Of a DNA stretch of 64,000 nucleotides, positions 44,706-53,890 are shown piece after piece. Position 1 is the first letter of the stretch. Every line of letters starts with the position of its first letter. The stretch is taken from positions 930,001 to 994,000 of the forward strand of contig NZ_BCFL01000018.1 in assembly GCF_002217755.1 (NCBI RefSeq). Direction: 5' to 3'. The stretch comes from Streptomyces hyaluromycini. Lineage in GTDB: Bacteria; Actinomycetota; Actinomycetes; Streptomycetales; Streptomycetaceae. The notes under the pieces were generated by a model that saw only the letters and a list, made by a program, of their open reading frames with translations, was not told the origin of the DNA and made no database searches. The translations under genes and the position numbers were made by a program.

Positions 44706-45134
44706 CTAGTCGATGACCTCGATCACCGGCAGCGTGGTGAACGCTCCGATGCTGTTGACACCGGGGAACTGGACCATGGCCGAGACCTGGTAGAGCCCGG
44801 GCGCCAACGTGTTGGCCGGCAGAGTCACTTCGGTCTCGGCGCCGCTGTGCACCACCCGCGGATGCTTCGGCAGCGGGCCCGTGATCAACGGGCGCTCGAC
44901 AAACCGCGTGACGTTGCCGGTGCCCGAGAGCGAGGCGAAGGCGTAGGTCACCCGGTACTTCGCCGTGATCGCCAGTGCCAGTGCGGACCCGCGCGCCTCG
45001 AAGGTCACGCTGACCGTGATCGGCAGGGAAGCGGTGAGTATCAGGCTGGACGGAGTGGCGTCGTTGTCCTTCACCTGGATGTTCCTGGCGTCGACTCCGA
45101 AGCCGGGGTCGTTGAGGTCGGGCTGTCCGGACAT
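44706..45134 (-). CDS. Beta-rich protein of unknown function
   Basis: A 142-residue protein with alternating hydrophobic residues (LILTASLPITVSVTFEA, LAPGLYQVSAMVQF) suggesting an immunoglobulin-like beta-sandwich. It has no signal peptide. ATG 45134 has GAGGAG six bases upstream. It is the first gene of an operon with the HhH protein and lies downstream of the BTAD regulator on the same strand. I do not recognise the family. Confidence 0.7.
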   Translation of the reverse strand: MSGQPDLNDPGFGVDARNIQVKDNDATPSSLILTASLPITVSVTFEARGSALALAITAKYRVTYAFASLSGTGNVTRFVERPLITGPLPKHPRVVHSGAETEVTLPANTLAPGLYQVSAMVQFPGVNSIGAFTTLPVIEVID

Positions 45135-45282
45135 GCTGGTCTCCTCCTGACGCGTGAGCGGTCGGCTCGGTGGCGGGGTGCCACCGGCCATGGCACCGGT
45201 TATGCCGGACGCCGCTTAACGGCCTCGCCGGGCACCGCTTAATCGCGCGGCCCGGCGCGTTAAGCCAGGCGTCGAACGACGC

Positions 45283-46512
45283 TCACACCGGAAGGTCGGC
45301 GCGGAGCCGGTCGTACAGTGCCGCCGTCTCGCGCTGTGGCGGTATGCCGAGTTCGGCCCGCAGGGCCTTGGCGCAGGAGCGGAACTGGAGGATGGCCAGG
45401 TGGGGTTGGCCGATCCGGCTCAGGCAGCGCATCAGGCGGCGGTGGGCGCTCTCCCGGCACGGGTCCAGCTCGACCAGCCGGCGGCAGAGCTCGGCGCAGG
45501 GGACGTAACGTCCGGTGGTGAAGTGCAGTTCGCTGAGCCGGGCGAGGGCGTCGAGGTGGGCCAGGCGCAGCCGCTCCCGGTAGAGGGCGCTCCACTCCTC
45601 GTACGGGGATTCGGCGAGGAACTCGCCCCGGTAGAGGGCGAGCGCCTGCTCGTAGTCCGTCACCGCGACGGTCTTGTCGCCGCGGTCCTCCGCGTCCCGG
45701 GCGGTGCACAGCCGCAGCTCGAACTCGTCGGAGTCCAGCCACAGGCCGAGGCGCGGGCAGAGCCGGTAGGTGCCGCAGCTGAAGACGACCACGGGATCGC
45801 CGGTGGCGGTGCGCAGGGTCTGGCGCAGCTGGTGCAGTGCGACACCGAGGCTGTTGCGGGCGGCCTCGGGGGCGGAGTCCGGCCAGAAGGCACCCATGAG
45901 GGCCTCCCGGTGCGGCCAGGGGTCGCGGTGAGTGGCCAGGAAGGCGAGCAGTGAGCGGGTCCGGTGGCCGTTCCAGCCCTCGGCGGGGACGCCGTCGACG
46001 CTGACGTTGAGCGAGCCGAGCAGGGCGATCGCCAGCTGCGGCGCAGGGTGCGCGGCAGGCCCGGCCGGGTCGGGGGACCGTTGCGGTTCCGGGGACCGTT
46101 GCGGTTCCGGGGACCGTTGCGGTTCCGGGGCGCGCCGGGTGTGGCGCAGCCGCCCCCACAGCCGGGGGCCGGGGTCGGCGCGGGCCGCGTCGTCCGATGT
46201 GCGCGGTGGGGGCCGGTCCGCGTCCGGCGACCCGGCCTGCCGGAACCAGTCGGCGGCGGCCTCATGGTCCCCGGCCAGCAGGGCCAGGCGTCCCTGGCGC
46301 AGCTGGGCGGCCCGCAGGTGGGTCGCCAGCCCTGCGGAGGCGGCCAGCATCGCCGCGGTACGGGCATGGGCGGCGGCGGTCGCCAGGTCGCCGGTGTCGG
46401 CGGCGGCGTCGCTCGCCTCCAGCAGCTCACGGCAGAGACGGTCGTTCGGGACTCCGGGCAGTGGTGGTTGCAGCGGCGGCTGCGGCGCGGATGAGTTGCT
46501 GTGACCAGGCAT
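45283..46512 (-). CDS. BTAD-domain (SARP/AfsR-like) regulator
   Basis: A 409-residue protein. Residues 20-90 are a TPR-like helical segment. Three PEPQRS repeats follow (18-bp tandem repeat). A winged-helix OmpR-like DNA-binding part (IALLGSLNVSVDGVPAEGW, then RTRSLLAFLATH) precedes the BTAD domain (EEWSALYRERLRLAHLDALARL, ESAHRRLMRCL). This is the SARP layout with an N-terminal extension. Genes downstream on the same strand are candidate targets. Confidence 0.88.
   Translation of the reverse strand: MPGHSNSSAPQPPLQPPLPGVPNDRLCRELLEASDAAADTGDLATAAAHARTAAMLAASAGLATHLRAAQLRQGRLALLAGDHEAAADWFRQAGSPDADRPPPRTSDDAARADPGPRLWGRLRHTRRAPEPQRSPEPQRSPEPQRSPDPAGPAAHPAPQLAIALLGSLNVSVDGVPAEGWNGHRTRSLLAFLATHRDPWPHREALMGAFWPDSAPEAARNSLGVALHQLRQTLRTATGDPVVVFSCGTYRLCPRLGLWLDSDEFELRLCTARDAEDRGDKTVAVTDYEQALALYRGEFLAESPYEEWSALYRERLRLAHLDALARLSELHFTTGRYVPCAELCRRLVELDPCRESAHRRLMRCLSRIGQPHLAILQFRSCAKALRAELGIPPQRETAALYDRLRADLPV
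46075..46128. repeat. Three 18-bp tandem repeats within the BTAD gene
   Basis: Three copies of GGACCGTTGCGGTTCCGG encode the PEPQRS repeats of the linker between the helical segment and the winged helix. Confidence 0.85.
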
Positions 46513-46651
46513 GACGTCTCCCCCTGCGGTTCTGCCTGGCGTCCACTCAAGGGCGGTGGTTTGGGCGTGTCAATCCGCATTTCGGTGTAGCGACCGGCGG
46601 CGCCCGCAGGCCGTCGGGACCGGAATCCGCCCCGCGGCCGGACGGCCTTGC

Positions 46652-46830
46652 CTAGGGCCTGTCTGACAATTCCCGTCGTCGCCCGGAGGGCGGCCTCGCG
46701 GCGTCAGGTGCGTGCTCTCGGCGTGCCGGGCGTAGGCCCTCGTACTGGACGTACTTGGGTCTGCGCCCGGTGCGGCGAGAGTGCGTGCATGGCGTCGCGA
46801 GGCAGACGGGAATTGTCAGACAGGCCCTAG
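46652..46830. mobile_element. MITE-like foldback element of 179 bp
   Basis: A perfect 26-bp terminal inverted repeat (46652-46677 and 46805-46830) begins CTAGGGCCTGTCTGACAATT. The inner sequence is also imperfectly palindromic (GCCTCGCG..CTCTCG pairs with CGAGAG..CGCGAGGC), so the whole element can fold back. It carries no coding capacity. The outer CTAG may be a target duplication or part of the ends. It fills half of the 352-base gap and ends 35 bases before the NUDIX start. Confidence 0.8.
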
Positions 46831-46864
46831 CATGCCGAGCGAGCCCATCGACGAAGGGAAACCC

Positions 46865-47374
46865 GTGGCGGACCAGCACACCGGCGGCAGGCCACCGGCC
46901 CTGCGGCCGGCGGTGGAATCGATGACTCTCCTGGCGGCCGCCGTCATCGTCCACGACAAGGAGAACAACCGGATCGTCCTCCTCCAGCGGGGCCCGGGCG
47001 CCAAGTACGGGAACGGGCTGTGGGACCTTCCGGTCGGCAAGAGCGACCCCGGCGAGCCCGTCACCGAAACGGCCGTGCGTGAACTACGGGAGGAGACCGG
47101 GCTGGTCGTCGACCCGAAGTCGCTGCGCGTCGCCCACCTCATCCACGGCGCCTGGGGCGTCGAGGCGCCGGGCGGCTTCCTCACCGTCGTCTTCGCCACC
47201 CACGAGTGGACCGGCGAGCCGGTCAACGCCGAACCGGCCAAGCACGCGCAGGTCCGCTGGACCGGCACCGGCGCCATCCCGGCGGCCATCGTGCCGACGA
47301 CGGGCATCGCCCTCGGCCACTATCTGAGCGACGGCACCCAACTGTCGATCGCCGGCTTCGGCGCCGCCGGGTAG
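46865..47374 (+). CDS. NUDIX hydrolase
   Basis: A 169-residue protein. GTG 46865 is preferred because AAGGGA lies six bases upstream; the ATG at 46832 directly abuts the foldback element and lacks a ribosome site. The full NUDIX signature is present: G-x5-E-x7-REL-x-EE-x-GL in GKSDPGEP..REETGL. It hydrolyses a nucleoside diphosphate derivative or oxidised nucleotide. Because the mobile element ends 35 bases upstream, the promoter may lie in it or have been disrupted. Confidence 0.9.
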   Translation: MADQHTGGRPPALRPAVESMTLLAAAVIVHDKENNRIVLLQRGPGAKYGNGLWDLPVGKSDPGEPVTETAVRELREETGLVVDPKSLRVAHLIHGAWGVEAPGGFLTVVFATHEWTGEPVNAEPAKHAQVRWTGTGAIPAAIVPTTGIALGHYLSDGTQLSIAGFGAAG

Positions 47375-47547
47375 GCCCTGCCGTCGAGTCCCTCTTCGCC
47401 GGTCAAGAGGCGAGCTCGTCCACCGGACTGCGCGTGGACCCTGGCCGCAGTCTGTCGATCGGGTCAGCCGAGGACGTAGGCAGCGAGGGCGGCGACCAGC
47501 CGTCGGTGCGGCGATCGGCGCCTCCGGATCGAGCGTTTCGCAGGCGG

Positions 47548-48267
47548 TCATTCGTCGGTGTCGAGGCCGTCGATCAGGCGGCCGAGGAAGCGGGTGAACG
47601 TGGCTTCGGGGGTGAGGGGGCGTCCGGGTGAGGAGAGGGCTTCGGCCAGCTCCGGGTGGTGGCCGTCCGTTGCGACAGCGGCCAGGTAGCGGGCTTCGGC
47701 CGCGGCCCGGTCGGGTGACTGTGCGGCTGCGGCCTGCGCGATCTCGTAGGCGACGTGCCCTGCCACGAACGCGGTGAGCTGGGCGAAGATCTCCAGGTTC
47801 GCCGCGCCGTCCAGTCCGGCGGGCCGCAGGGCGGCAAGTGCTCGTTCCAGGAAGGCCAGGGTGTTGGGGCCGAGTGTCCGGCGGGTGGAGAGGGCACCGG
47901 GCAGCCAGGGGTGCCGCAGCATCAGGGCGCGCTGGAGATGGGCGATGGTTTTCAGGTCGGCGCGCCAGTCGCCGGTGGGTGCGTCCGTCGTCGGCAGTTC
48001 GGCGCTGACGTGGTCGACCATCAGTTCCAGCAGCGTCTCCTTGTCGGGGGCGTAGCTGTAGAGCGACATGACACCGGCTCCGACCTGTGAGGCGACCCGC
48101 CGCATGGTGACCGCGTCAAGCCCTTCGGCATCCGCCAGGGCGACGGCCGCCACCGTGATCGCCTCGCGGCTGAAGGCGGGCCTGCGCCCCCTGCGGGGCC
48201 CCGTGGGGCCCAGCCAGAGCTGTTGGGGGTCGACACCCCTGGCACCGGACGCTCCATCACGGGTCAC
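47548..48267 (-). CDS. TetR-family regulator
   Basis: A 239-residue regulator. The N-terminal HTH is ITVAAVALADAEGLDAVTMRRVASQVGAG, followed by VMSLYSYAPDKETLLELMVD, the TetR_C-type ligand domain making up the rest. GTG 48267 is near the start of conservation and has GGGG about 13 bases upstream; the frame is open further up. A perfect 15-bp palindrome at 48340-48354 is a likely operator. There is no intact divergent target gene. Confidence 0.87.
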   Translation of the reverse strand: MTRDGASGARGVDPQQLWLGPTGPRRGRRPAFSREAITVAAVALADAEGLDAVTMRRVASQVGAGVMSLYSYAPDKETLLELMVDHVSAELPTTDAPTGDWRADLKTIAHLQRALMLRHPWLPGALSTRRTLGPNTLAFLERALAALRPAGLDGAANLEIFAQLTAFVAGHVAYEIAQAAAAQSPDRAAAEARYLAAVATDGHHPELAEALSSPGRPLTPEATFTRFLGRLIDGLDTDE

Positions 48268-48339
48268 GATCTTCGCAGTCCCCTTCTCTCTTTCTCTCTG
48301 CTGCGGCCCTTGCGAGAGCCATCCAAGCATCCACCATTC

Positions 48340-48354
48340 TCGTACGTCGTACGA
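48340..48354. promoter_or_regulatory. Palindromic operator of the TetR regulator
   Basis: TCGTACG-T-CGTACGA is a perfect palindrome around a central base, 73 bases upstream of the regulator start and in the gap towards a divergent fragment. The rest of the gap from 48268 to 48483 has no gene. Confidence 0.65.
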
Positions 48355-48483
48355 TGAGAGCGGTCTGTTGCTGCTCCCCCGGCGTGCCAAGGCTGCGCAA
48401 CCCTCCGGTGTTCAGCAGCCCGACGCACAGACAGCGGGCCCGCCGAACGAAGCGGGATACAGGGGCAGATCAAGACGGCGGGG

Positions 48484-48592
48484 GTGACATCGCCATCCGC
48501 CACGACTCCTCTTCGCCGGCACCGGCAGGGTCACGCAGCGGCCGCAGCCCGCCGTGCCGTGGTCCTCGCTCTCGCGGGTCTGCCCGCGGTCA
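48484..48592 (+). pseudogene. Possible fragment of a divergent gene
   Basis: A GTG after GCGGGG opens a frame whose first about 36 residues (TSPSATTPLRRHRQGHAAAA then AVVLALAGLPAVM) look like the N-terminus of a membrane protein such as a transporter. From about 48593 the frame runs antisense into the methyltransferase gene, so it seems cut off. It would be the lost target of the TetR operator. This is a weak call. Confidence 0.25.
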
Positions 48593-49165
48593 TGGCCTCT
48601 GGGTGGCCCGGTGCACGAAAGCGGGCGGCAGGTTCGCCCACACCGTCTTCGAGCGTTCCAACCGGTCGAAACGGCGGGCCAGTTCGGCGGTGAGTTGACG
48701 GGCGGGCGGGGTCCAGGCCGCGTGCAGGTAGGCGAAGGTGGTGAACCGGCCGCCGGGCGCGAGGACTTCGGTCACGGCATCCAGGATGCGCCCGCGCTGG
48801 TTCTGCGGCATGACCGTCCACGGCAGCCCGGAGACCACCGCGTCGACCGGTTCACCCACCGCGGCGGCCAGTTCGGCCGCCGACCCCTGCACCACGGTCA
48901 GCCGTCTGTCGCGCCGGGTGGCCGTCAGCCGGCCGGCGAGCACCGGGTTGAGTTCGACGGCGACGAGCCGTGCGCCGGAGGCGAGCCGGGCGAGGATCGC
49001 GTCGGTGAACACCCCGGTCCCCGGGCCGAGCTCGGCAACGGTGCGGGCCTGCTCCAGGCCGATGCCCTCGGTCATCGCGTACGCCAGTCGTCGTGAACTG
49101 GGCGCCACAGCACCGGTCATGAGGGGCCGTCTGAGGAACTCGGTGGTGATCGACATGGCGGCCAT
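48590..49165 (-). CDS. SAM-dependent methyltransferase (phospholipid N-methyltransferase-like)
   Basis: A 191-residue protein. Motif I is VAELGPGTGVFTDAIL (about residues 41-57), followed by VAVELNP and PVDAVVSGLPW, as in the PmtA-like/KsgA-like group. ATG 49165, with an alternative ATG at 49156; neither has a strong ribosome site. No membrane segment is seen; it may act on lipids at the membrane surface. Divergent from the NarL-type kinase. Confidence 0.85.
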   Translation of the reverse strand: MAAMSITTEFLRRPLMTGAVAPSSRRLAYAMTEGIGLEQARTVAELGPGTGVFTDAILARLASGARLVAVELNPVLAGRLTATRRDRRLTVVQGSAAELAAAVGEPVDAVVSGLPWTVMPQNQRGRILDAVTEVLAPGGRFTTFAYLHAAWTPPARQLTAELARRFDRLERSKTVWANLPPAFVHRATQRP

Positions 49166-49288
49166 GGTGGAAACGCCCTGGGTGGCCGCACGTCGTATCC
49201 CCGGCCGGTGTCCGTACGACTGCGGGAGGACCCCGTGACGCCCGCCAGGACGATGCCGGGGAGCGGGCCCCGGCCGTAGCGTGAGGCG

Positions 49289-50563
49289 GTGCAACGGCTG
49301 ATGGAGACCCTGCCCCGCCTGCGGCGCGGACATCCGTGGCTGACGGACCTGCTGCTGGTCGTGCTGGTTGCCGTGCCCCCGGTGATCCGCCCCCAGCCGG
49401 GCTGGCGGCCCGTCTGGGTACAGACGGGCGTGTACGCCGCCCTGGTGCTGCCTCTGTTGTGGCGCCGCCGTCGGCCGGTGCTGGTCGCGGCCCTGGTGAC
49501 GGCCGGGTTCTGGGTGCAGTTTCTCGGGCGGGTGTGGGGACAGGAACCGGGACGCGGCGCCGTCGCCCTGGCCGCGGTCCTGGCCACCCTCACGGTGCGC
49601 GGCCTGCGCCGGGCCGCCGCGGCGACGGTGATCTGTGCCGCCGGCTGCGTTGTGCTGTGGATTCCCGCCTGGCAGCGGGACTACGGGGGCCCAGGTGCCC
49701 GCGGTGCCTGGCTCACCCCGCTCGCCGTGGGGCTCCTGCTGGCCGGGGCCTGGGTGTTCGGCGAGTACGTCCGGGCCCGGCGCGCCTATGTCGCCGAGTT
49801 CGAGCGGCGGGTCGCGCTCGCCGAGTCGGAGCGCGTCGCCCTGGCCCGGGTCGCCGTCGCCGAGGAGCGGGCGCGCATCGCCCGCGAGATCCACGACGTC
49901 CTCGCACACAGCGTGAGCGTGATGGTGCTGAACGCCGAGGGCGGCAGGCTGATGCGGCACGCCGATCCCACGGTCGTCGACCGCACCCTCGGTGTCATCA
50001 GCACCACCGGCCGCGAGGCCCTGGACGAACTGCGTCGGCTGCTGGAGGTGCTGCGCACCCCCGACGCGGACGCCCCAGCCGGCGGCCCCGGACCCTATAA
50101 CGGTAGGGCCGGCGAGTCCCTCTCGGCCGATCTGCGGCGGCTGGTCGGGCGCCTCAACACGAACGGCACGCGCGCCTGGCTGGACCTTCGCGGAGAGCCG
50201 GGCGGCCTTCCGGCGGACCTCACCGCGCAGACGCACCGCATCGTGCAGGAGGCGCTCACCAACGTCGTCAAGCACGCACCGCCGGACGCCACGATCCACG
50301 TACGGGTCGACACCGGTACCGAGGGGCCCGGACGGCTGGTCCGCATCCGGGTGGAGAACTCGGCCGGAGCCGGAGCCGGAGCGGGAGCCGTCCCGGAGCA
50401 CCCCGCCCCACTGCTCTCCTGCGGTCACGGACTCACCGGCATGCGCGAACGCACCGCCCTGTACGGCGGGAGCGTCGACGCCGGACCCACACCCGGCGGG
50501 GGCTACCGGGTCACCGCCACCCTGCGCACCACCGAGCCCGAGCCCACCACGGCGGCCCCGTGA
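49289..50563 (+). CDS. NarL-type sensor histidine kinase
   Basis: A 424-residue kinase. Four or five membrane segments lie between about 20 and 165. The HisKA_3 dimerisation domain has the phospho-His in REIHDVLAHSV (about H202). HATPase motifs include VVKHAPPDATIHV and GHGLTGMRERTALYGG. GTG 49289; the alternative ATG 49301 also lacks a clear Shine-Dalgarno. It overlaps the response regulator by 4 bases and forms a two-component pair with it. The signal is unknown. Confidence 0.92.
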   Translation: MQRLMETLPRLRRGHPWLTDLLLVVLVAVPPVIRPQPGWRPVWVQTGVYAALVLPLLWRRRRPVLVAALVTAGFWVQFLGRVWGQEPGRGAVALAAVLATLTVRGLRRAAAATVICAAGCVVLWIPAWQRDYGGPGARGAWLTPLAVGLLLAGAWVFGEYVRARRAYVAEFERRVALAESERVALARVAVAEERARIAREIHDVLAHSVSVMVLNAEGGRLMRHADPTVVDRTLGVISTTGREALDELRRLLEVLRTPDADAPAGGPGPYNGRAGESLSADLRRLVGRLNTNGTRAWLDLRGEPGGLPADLTAQTHRIVQEALTNVVKHAPPDATIHVRVDTGTEGPGRLVRIRVENSAGAGAGAGAVPEHPAPLLSCGHGLTGMRERTALYGGSVDAGPTPGGGYRVTATLRTTEPEPTTAAP

Positions 50564-51240
50564 CCGGCCAGAGCCCGTCATCGTCCCGGGTGCTGATCTG
50601 CGACGACCAGGAACTGATCCGGATGGGACTGCGCATGGTCGTCGACAGTCAGCCCGATCTCACCGTGGTGGGCGAGGCCGCCGACGGCGACGCGGCGATC
50701 GCGGGCGTGGCCGCCCTGGAGCCGGACCTCGTCCTGATGGACGTACGCATGCCCGGTCTGGACGGGCTCGCCGCGACCGAACACCTCTGCGCGCAGCCCC
50801 ATGGGCCCCGGATCCTCGTCGTCACCACCTTCGACCTCGACGAGTACGCCTACGCGGCCCTGCGGGCCGGCGCGAACGGCTTCCTCGTCAAGGACGCCCC
50901 CGCCGAGGAGATCCTGGTGACCGTCCGCGCGGTGCTGCGGGGCGAGGTCATGGTGGCGCCCTCGCTCACCCGGCGCCTGGTCGAACGCTTCGTCCTGCAG
51001 TCCCCCACGTCCGCGCCCGCAGCGCGCAGCCGCCTGGCCGCACTCACCGAACGGGAACGGGACGTCCTCGCCCTGGTCGCCCGGGGACTGGCCAACGGCG
51101 AGATCGCCGACCGCCTCTTCGTCGGGGAGACGACCGTCAAGACCCACCTCGGCCGCATCCTGGCCAAACTCGGCCTCCGCGACCGTATCCACGCAGTGAT
51201 CTTCGCCTACGAGAGCGGGCTGATACGGGCCGGGGACTGA
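50560..51240 (+). CDS. NarL/LuxR-family response regulator
   Basis: A 226-residue regulator. The receiver has DD at 15-16 and phospho-acceptor D61 in LVLMDVRMPG. The C-terminal LuxR HTH is LTERERDVLALVARGLANGEIA, about residues 160-220. The GTG overlaps the kinase TGA by 4 bases, so they are translationally coupled. Confidence 0.94.
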   Translation: MTGQSPSSSRVLICDDQELIRMGLRMVVDSQPDLTVVGEAADGDAAIAGVAALEPDLVLMDVRMPGLDGLAATEHLCAQPHGPRILVVTTFDLDEYAYAALRAGANGFLVKDAPAEEILVTVRAVLRGEVMVAPSLTRRLVERFVLQSPTSAPAARSRLAALTERERDVLALVARGLANGEIADRLFVGETTVKTHLGRILAKLGLRDRIHAVIFAYESGLIRAGD

Positions 51241-51389
51241 CCGCCCGGCATACCGCCCGCGGCTGGGACCGGGGTTCGCGAACGGCCGGAGCCGTTCGTC
51301 GACCGGCGGCCGCTGCGAGGGGTCCATTGCGGTGAACTTCGGTGGTGGTACCAAGCCGTCCGTGTGCTGTCGACTTCCGCCGGGCGCCC

Positions 51390-51863
51390 CTACTTCGCGC
51401 CTGGGGCCAGCAGCCGCCGGATGCGCTCGTACTCGGCCGCCATCTCCGGTGTGGCGAGGAAGTCGCCGAGATCCGCGGACACCTCCTGGTCGATGTCCTC
51501 GATGGAACGGATGGCGAGTTCGTAGAGCTCGCCGCGCCGGTTCTGCTCCAGGTAGCTCTTCCAGTGCGCCAACGCGCTGATGGCGGTGAGGACTCCGAGG
51601 TCCAGACCGTCGTCGACCAGGATGCCGTCATAGATCGACGCAAGCCCGTCGTGCAGCTCGGCGGCGCTGATCGTCAGGACGTTCGCGCACGCGGTGGTCA
51701 GTGCCGCCCGGGCCTCTTCCGTGAGTTCGTCCTCGGCCGCACCGCGCAGCAGCTCCGGCCGCACCAGACGGGTGACCGTCTCCTCTCCGAAGGCACGAAC
51801 ACTGCCCTCGGTGGCTCCGACGATCAGCCGGAGAATCTCCGCCTCAAGTTCGCTGTAATCCAC
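51390..51863 (-). CDS. Small acidic helical protein, unknown
   Basis: A 157-residue acidic, mostly helical protein (DYSELEAEILRLIVGATEGS, then LAIRSIEDIDQEVSADLGDF). It has no signal, membrane segment or recognised motif. Size and acidity are like immunity proteins of polymorphic toxins, but no toxin gene is adjacent, so this remains a guess. GTG 51863. Confidence 0.65.
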   Translation of the reverse strand: MDYSELEAEILRLIVGATEGSVRAFGEETVTRLVRPELLRGAAEDELTEEARAALTTACANVLTISAAELHDGLASIYDGILVDDGLDLGVLTAISALAHWKSYLEQNRRGELYELAIRSIEDIDQEVSADLGDFLATPEMAAEYERIRRLLAPGAK

Positions 51864-51988
51864 GCCCGCAGCTTAGGCGGGGTGGGACCGAGATCCGCGC
51901 CGAAGGAGTGACGGGATGAGCCCGAGGCCCTGAGTTGACACTCCGAAACCAAAAAATGAACGTTTCCGCAGTTCAGAAGCCTGCGCTG

Positions 51989-52040
51989 GTGGGGCGGGTG
52001 GGACTCGAACCCGCGGCCGACGGATCATGGGTCCATCGAG
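51989..52040 (-). other. tRNA 3'-end-like att footprint 1
   Basis: On the minus strand: an anticodon-loop-like part with CAT, then GTCGGCCGCGGGTTCGAGTC (T-arm), then an acceptor end CCGCCCCACCA. The 5' half of a tRNA (D-arm) is missing. A hairpin and A/T-rich tail follow on the minus strand at 51950-51985. Similar copies occur at 58219 and 59594. This is typical of attachment sites of integrative elements. Confidence 0.65.
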
Positions 52041-52104
52041 GAGCCTGGCGACCCTTGTCGGTCTGTTCCCGTCCTTGCGTCCCCACTGCGTCCCGACACC
52101 GCCC

Positions 52105-53538
52105 TGGTGAAGCGATCCCTCCGCCTACGCCCTGACCCTCGCCGTGCTGCTCCTCATGGCCGGTTCCGTTGCCGACCTCGTCGGCCGCCGGCTCGTGTTC
52201 GGCGCCGGGATCGCAGTCTTCACAGTCGCTTCCGCCCTGTGCGGCGCTGCGCCCAACGCCACGTTCCTGGTTGTCTCACGGGGGCTCCAGGGGACAGGCG
52301 GCGCCATGATGTTCGCGACCAGCCTGGCACTGCTGGCCCAGGAGTTCGCGCCTGAGGAACGTGGTACGGCATTCGGGATCTTCGGCGCGGTGACCGGCGG
52401 AGCGGTCGCGGTCGGGCCGGTGCTGGGTGGCGTCGTCACGACGGACGTGTCCTGGCGCTGGATCTTCTTCATCAACGTGCCGGTCGGTCTCGCTCTCCTG
52501 GCGGTCACCGTGCTCACGTTGCGCGAGTCGAAGCCGCCGATGGCCCGACATCTCGACATCCCGGGCTTTGTCAGCTTCGGCTCGGCTCTCGCCGCCTTCA
52601 TCTACGGGCTGATCAAGAGCCAATCCGACGGTTGGGGCTCCGCAACCGTGGTCATCTCACTGGGCTGCGCACTCGTACTGCTCGTCGCGTTCCTCGTCGT
52701 CCAGGGCCGCTCCCGGCACCCGATGCTCGATCTGAGCCTGCTGCGCATCCCCACTTTCACCGGCGGTCTGGTGGCAGGCTTCGCCATCAGCGCGTCGATC
52801 TTCTCTCTGACGACCTACCTGACCCTCTACATGCAAGGCGTGCTGGGGTACTCCGCCATCGCCACCGGCGTGCGCCTGCTCCCGTTCACCGGCGCGATCT
52901 TCCTCATCGCCCCGGCCGCGGGACGCCTGACAGCGAAGGTGCCCGTCAAGTACGCGATCAGCGGCGGATTCCTGCTGCTCACCATGGCGATGCTCCTCAT
53001 GCGCGGCCTCACCGCCGCCGACGGCTGGACGCACTTGTTGCCCGGATTCATCCTCGCCGGCATCGGCTGTCCACTCATTGCCGTGCCGCTCTCGTCCACC
53101 GCCGTGGGCGTCGTTGCACCCGAACGCGGCGGCATGGCATCGGGGATCAGCGCAACCGCCCGGCAAGTCGGCGTCGCGACCGGTGTCGCCGTGCTGGGCA
53201 CGATCCTGGCAACCAGCGTGCGAGACCACGTCACCCACCAGCTCGCCGCAACACCACTCGCCCCTCACACCCACCGGATAGCCGGCGCGGCAAGCTCCGG
53301 GTCGGTGCTGGAGGCCACCCGGCAGGCGCCCACCGCGTTCCGGGAGCTCGTGATCAGCACCGCTCGCGGCGGCTACGTCGACGCACTCAACTCAGTGCTG
53401 CTGATCGGCGCGCTGATCGCGGCCGCCGCAGCAGTCGTGACCTTTCTGACGATCCGGTCCGAAGACTTCCACCACGTCCGGCAAGCGGTGGCAACCGGTC
53501 GCGACGAGACCGCCCAGGCGACGTCAGATGCGGCTTGA
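52105..53538 (+). pseudogene. EmrB/QacA-type MFS transporter lacking its N-terminus
   Basis: From about 52114 the frame reads SAYALTLAVLLLMAGSVADLVGRR, which corresponds to the end of TM2 of a 14-TM DHA2 transporter. The first about 60-70 residues, with TM1 and the start codon, are missing; upstream is an in-frame stop and att-like DNA. The remainder is intact to 53538 (motif C-like GAVTGGAVAVGPVLGGVV is present). A GTG at 52144 could start a shortened protein, but it would lack two helices. The break lies next to att footprint 1. Confidence 0.7.
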
Positions 53539-53656
53539 CAACCCGGTCGACACGGCCCATCGCCGCCCCGCGGCCATCGCGACGAGGCAGGGACGCGCCG
53601 GGCTTCGCCCGGCAGCGGACACGGGCACCAGGGCGGTCCGTACGGTCCGCTTCACG

Positions 53657-53890
53657 TCAACCAGGCAGGGCTGGAGCAGTAGGAGACGGAGGTAAGGGCG
53701 TGGCGAGCACGGCCATCAGTCGGCGTACATCCTCGCCGGAGACGCCGTCAACGATCACGGACGGGCCGTCCGCAGCCCACCACGGTGTGAAGGCGGCGAT
53801 CGACCACCGGCCGAGTGTGAGGCGCAAGCTCGCGTAGAGCGTCACGAGGTCGGCTACTGCCTCAGCGTGAGAAAGCGCGAGGCTGACGAC
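53657..53890 (-). pseudogene. C-terminal fragment of an unknown protein
   Basis: About 78 residues (VVVVSLALSHAEAVADLVTL, then IAAFTPWWAADGPSVIVDG) have coding-like composition. The upstream continuation to 54196 in the same frame is Arg/Trp/Gly-rich and looks non-coding, so a start is missing. A short stretch in another frame near 54040 (GAVGYRIDPDRWSSAAV) may be a further fragment. From 53891 to 54192 I see no intact gene. Confidence 0.35.

Noticed and set aside
51989-52040. A complete tRNA gene
   Set aside because: The T-arm and acceptor end are recognisable but the D-arm and 5' acceptor strand are missing; the same holds for 59594.
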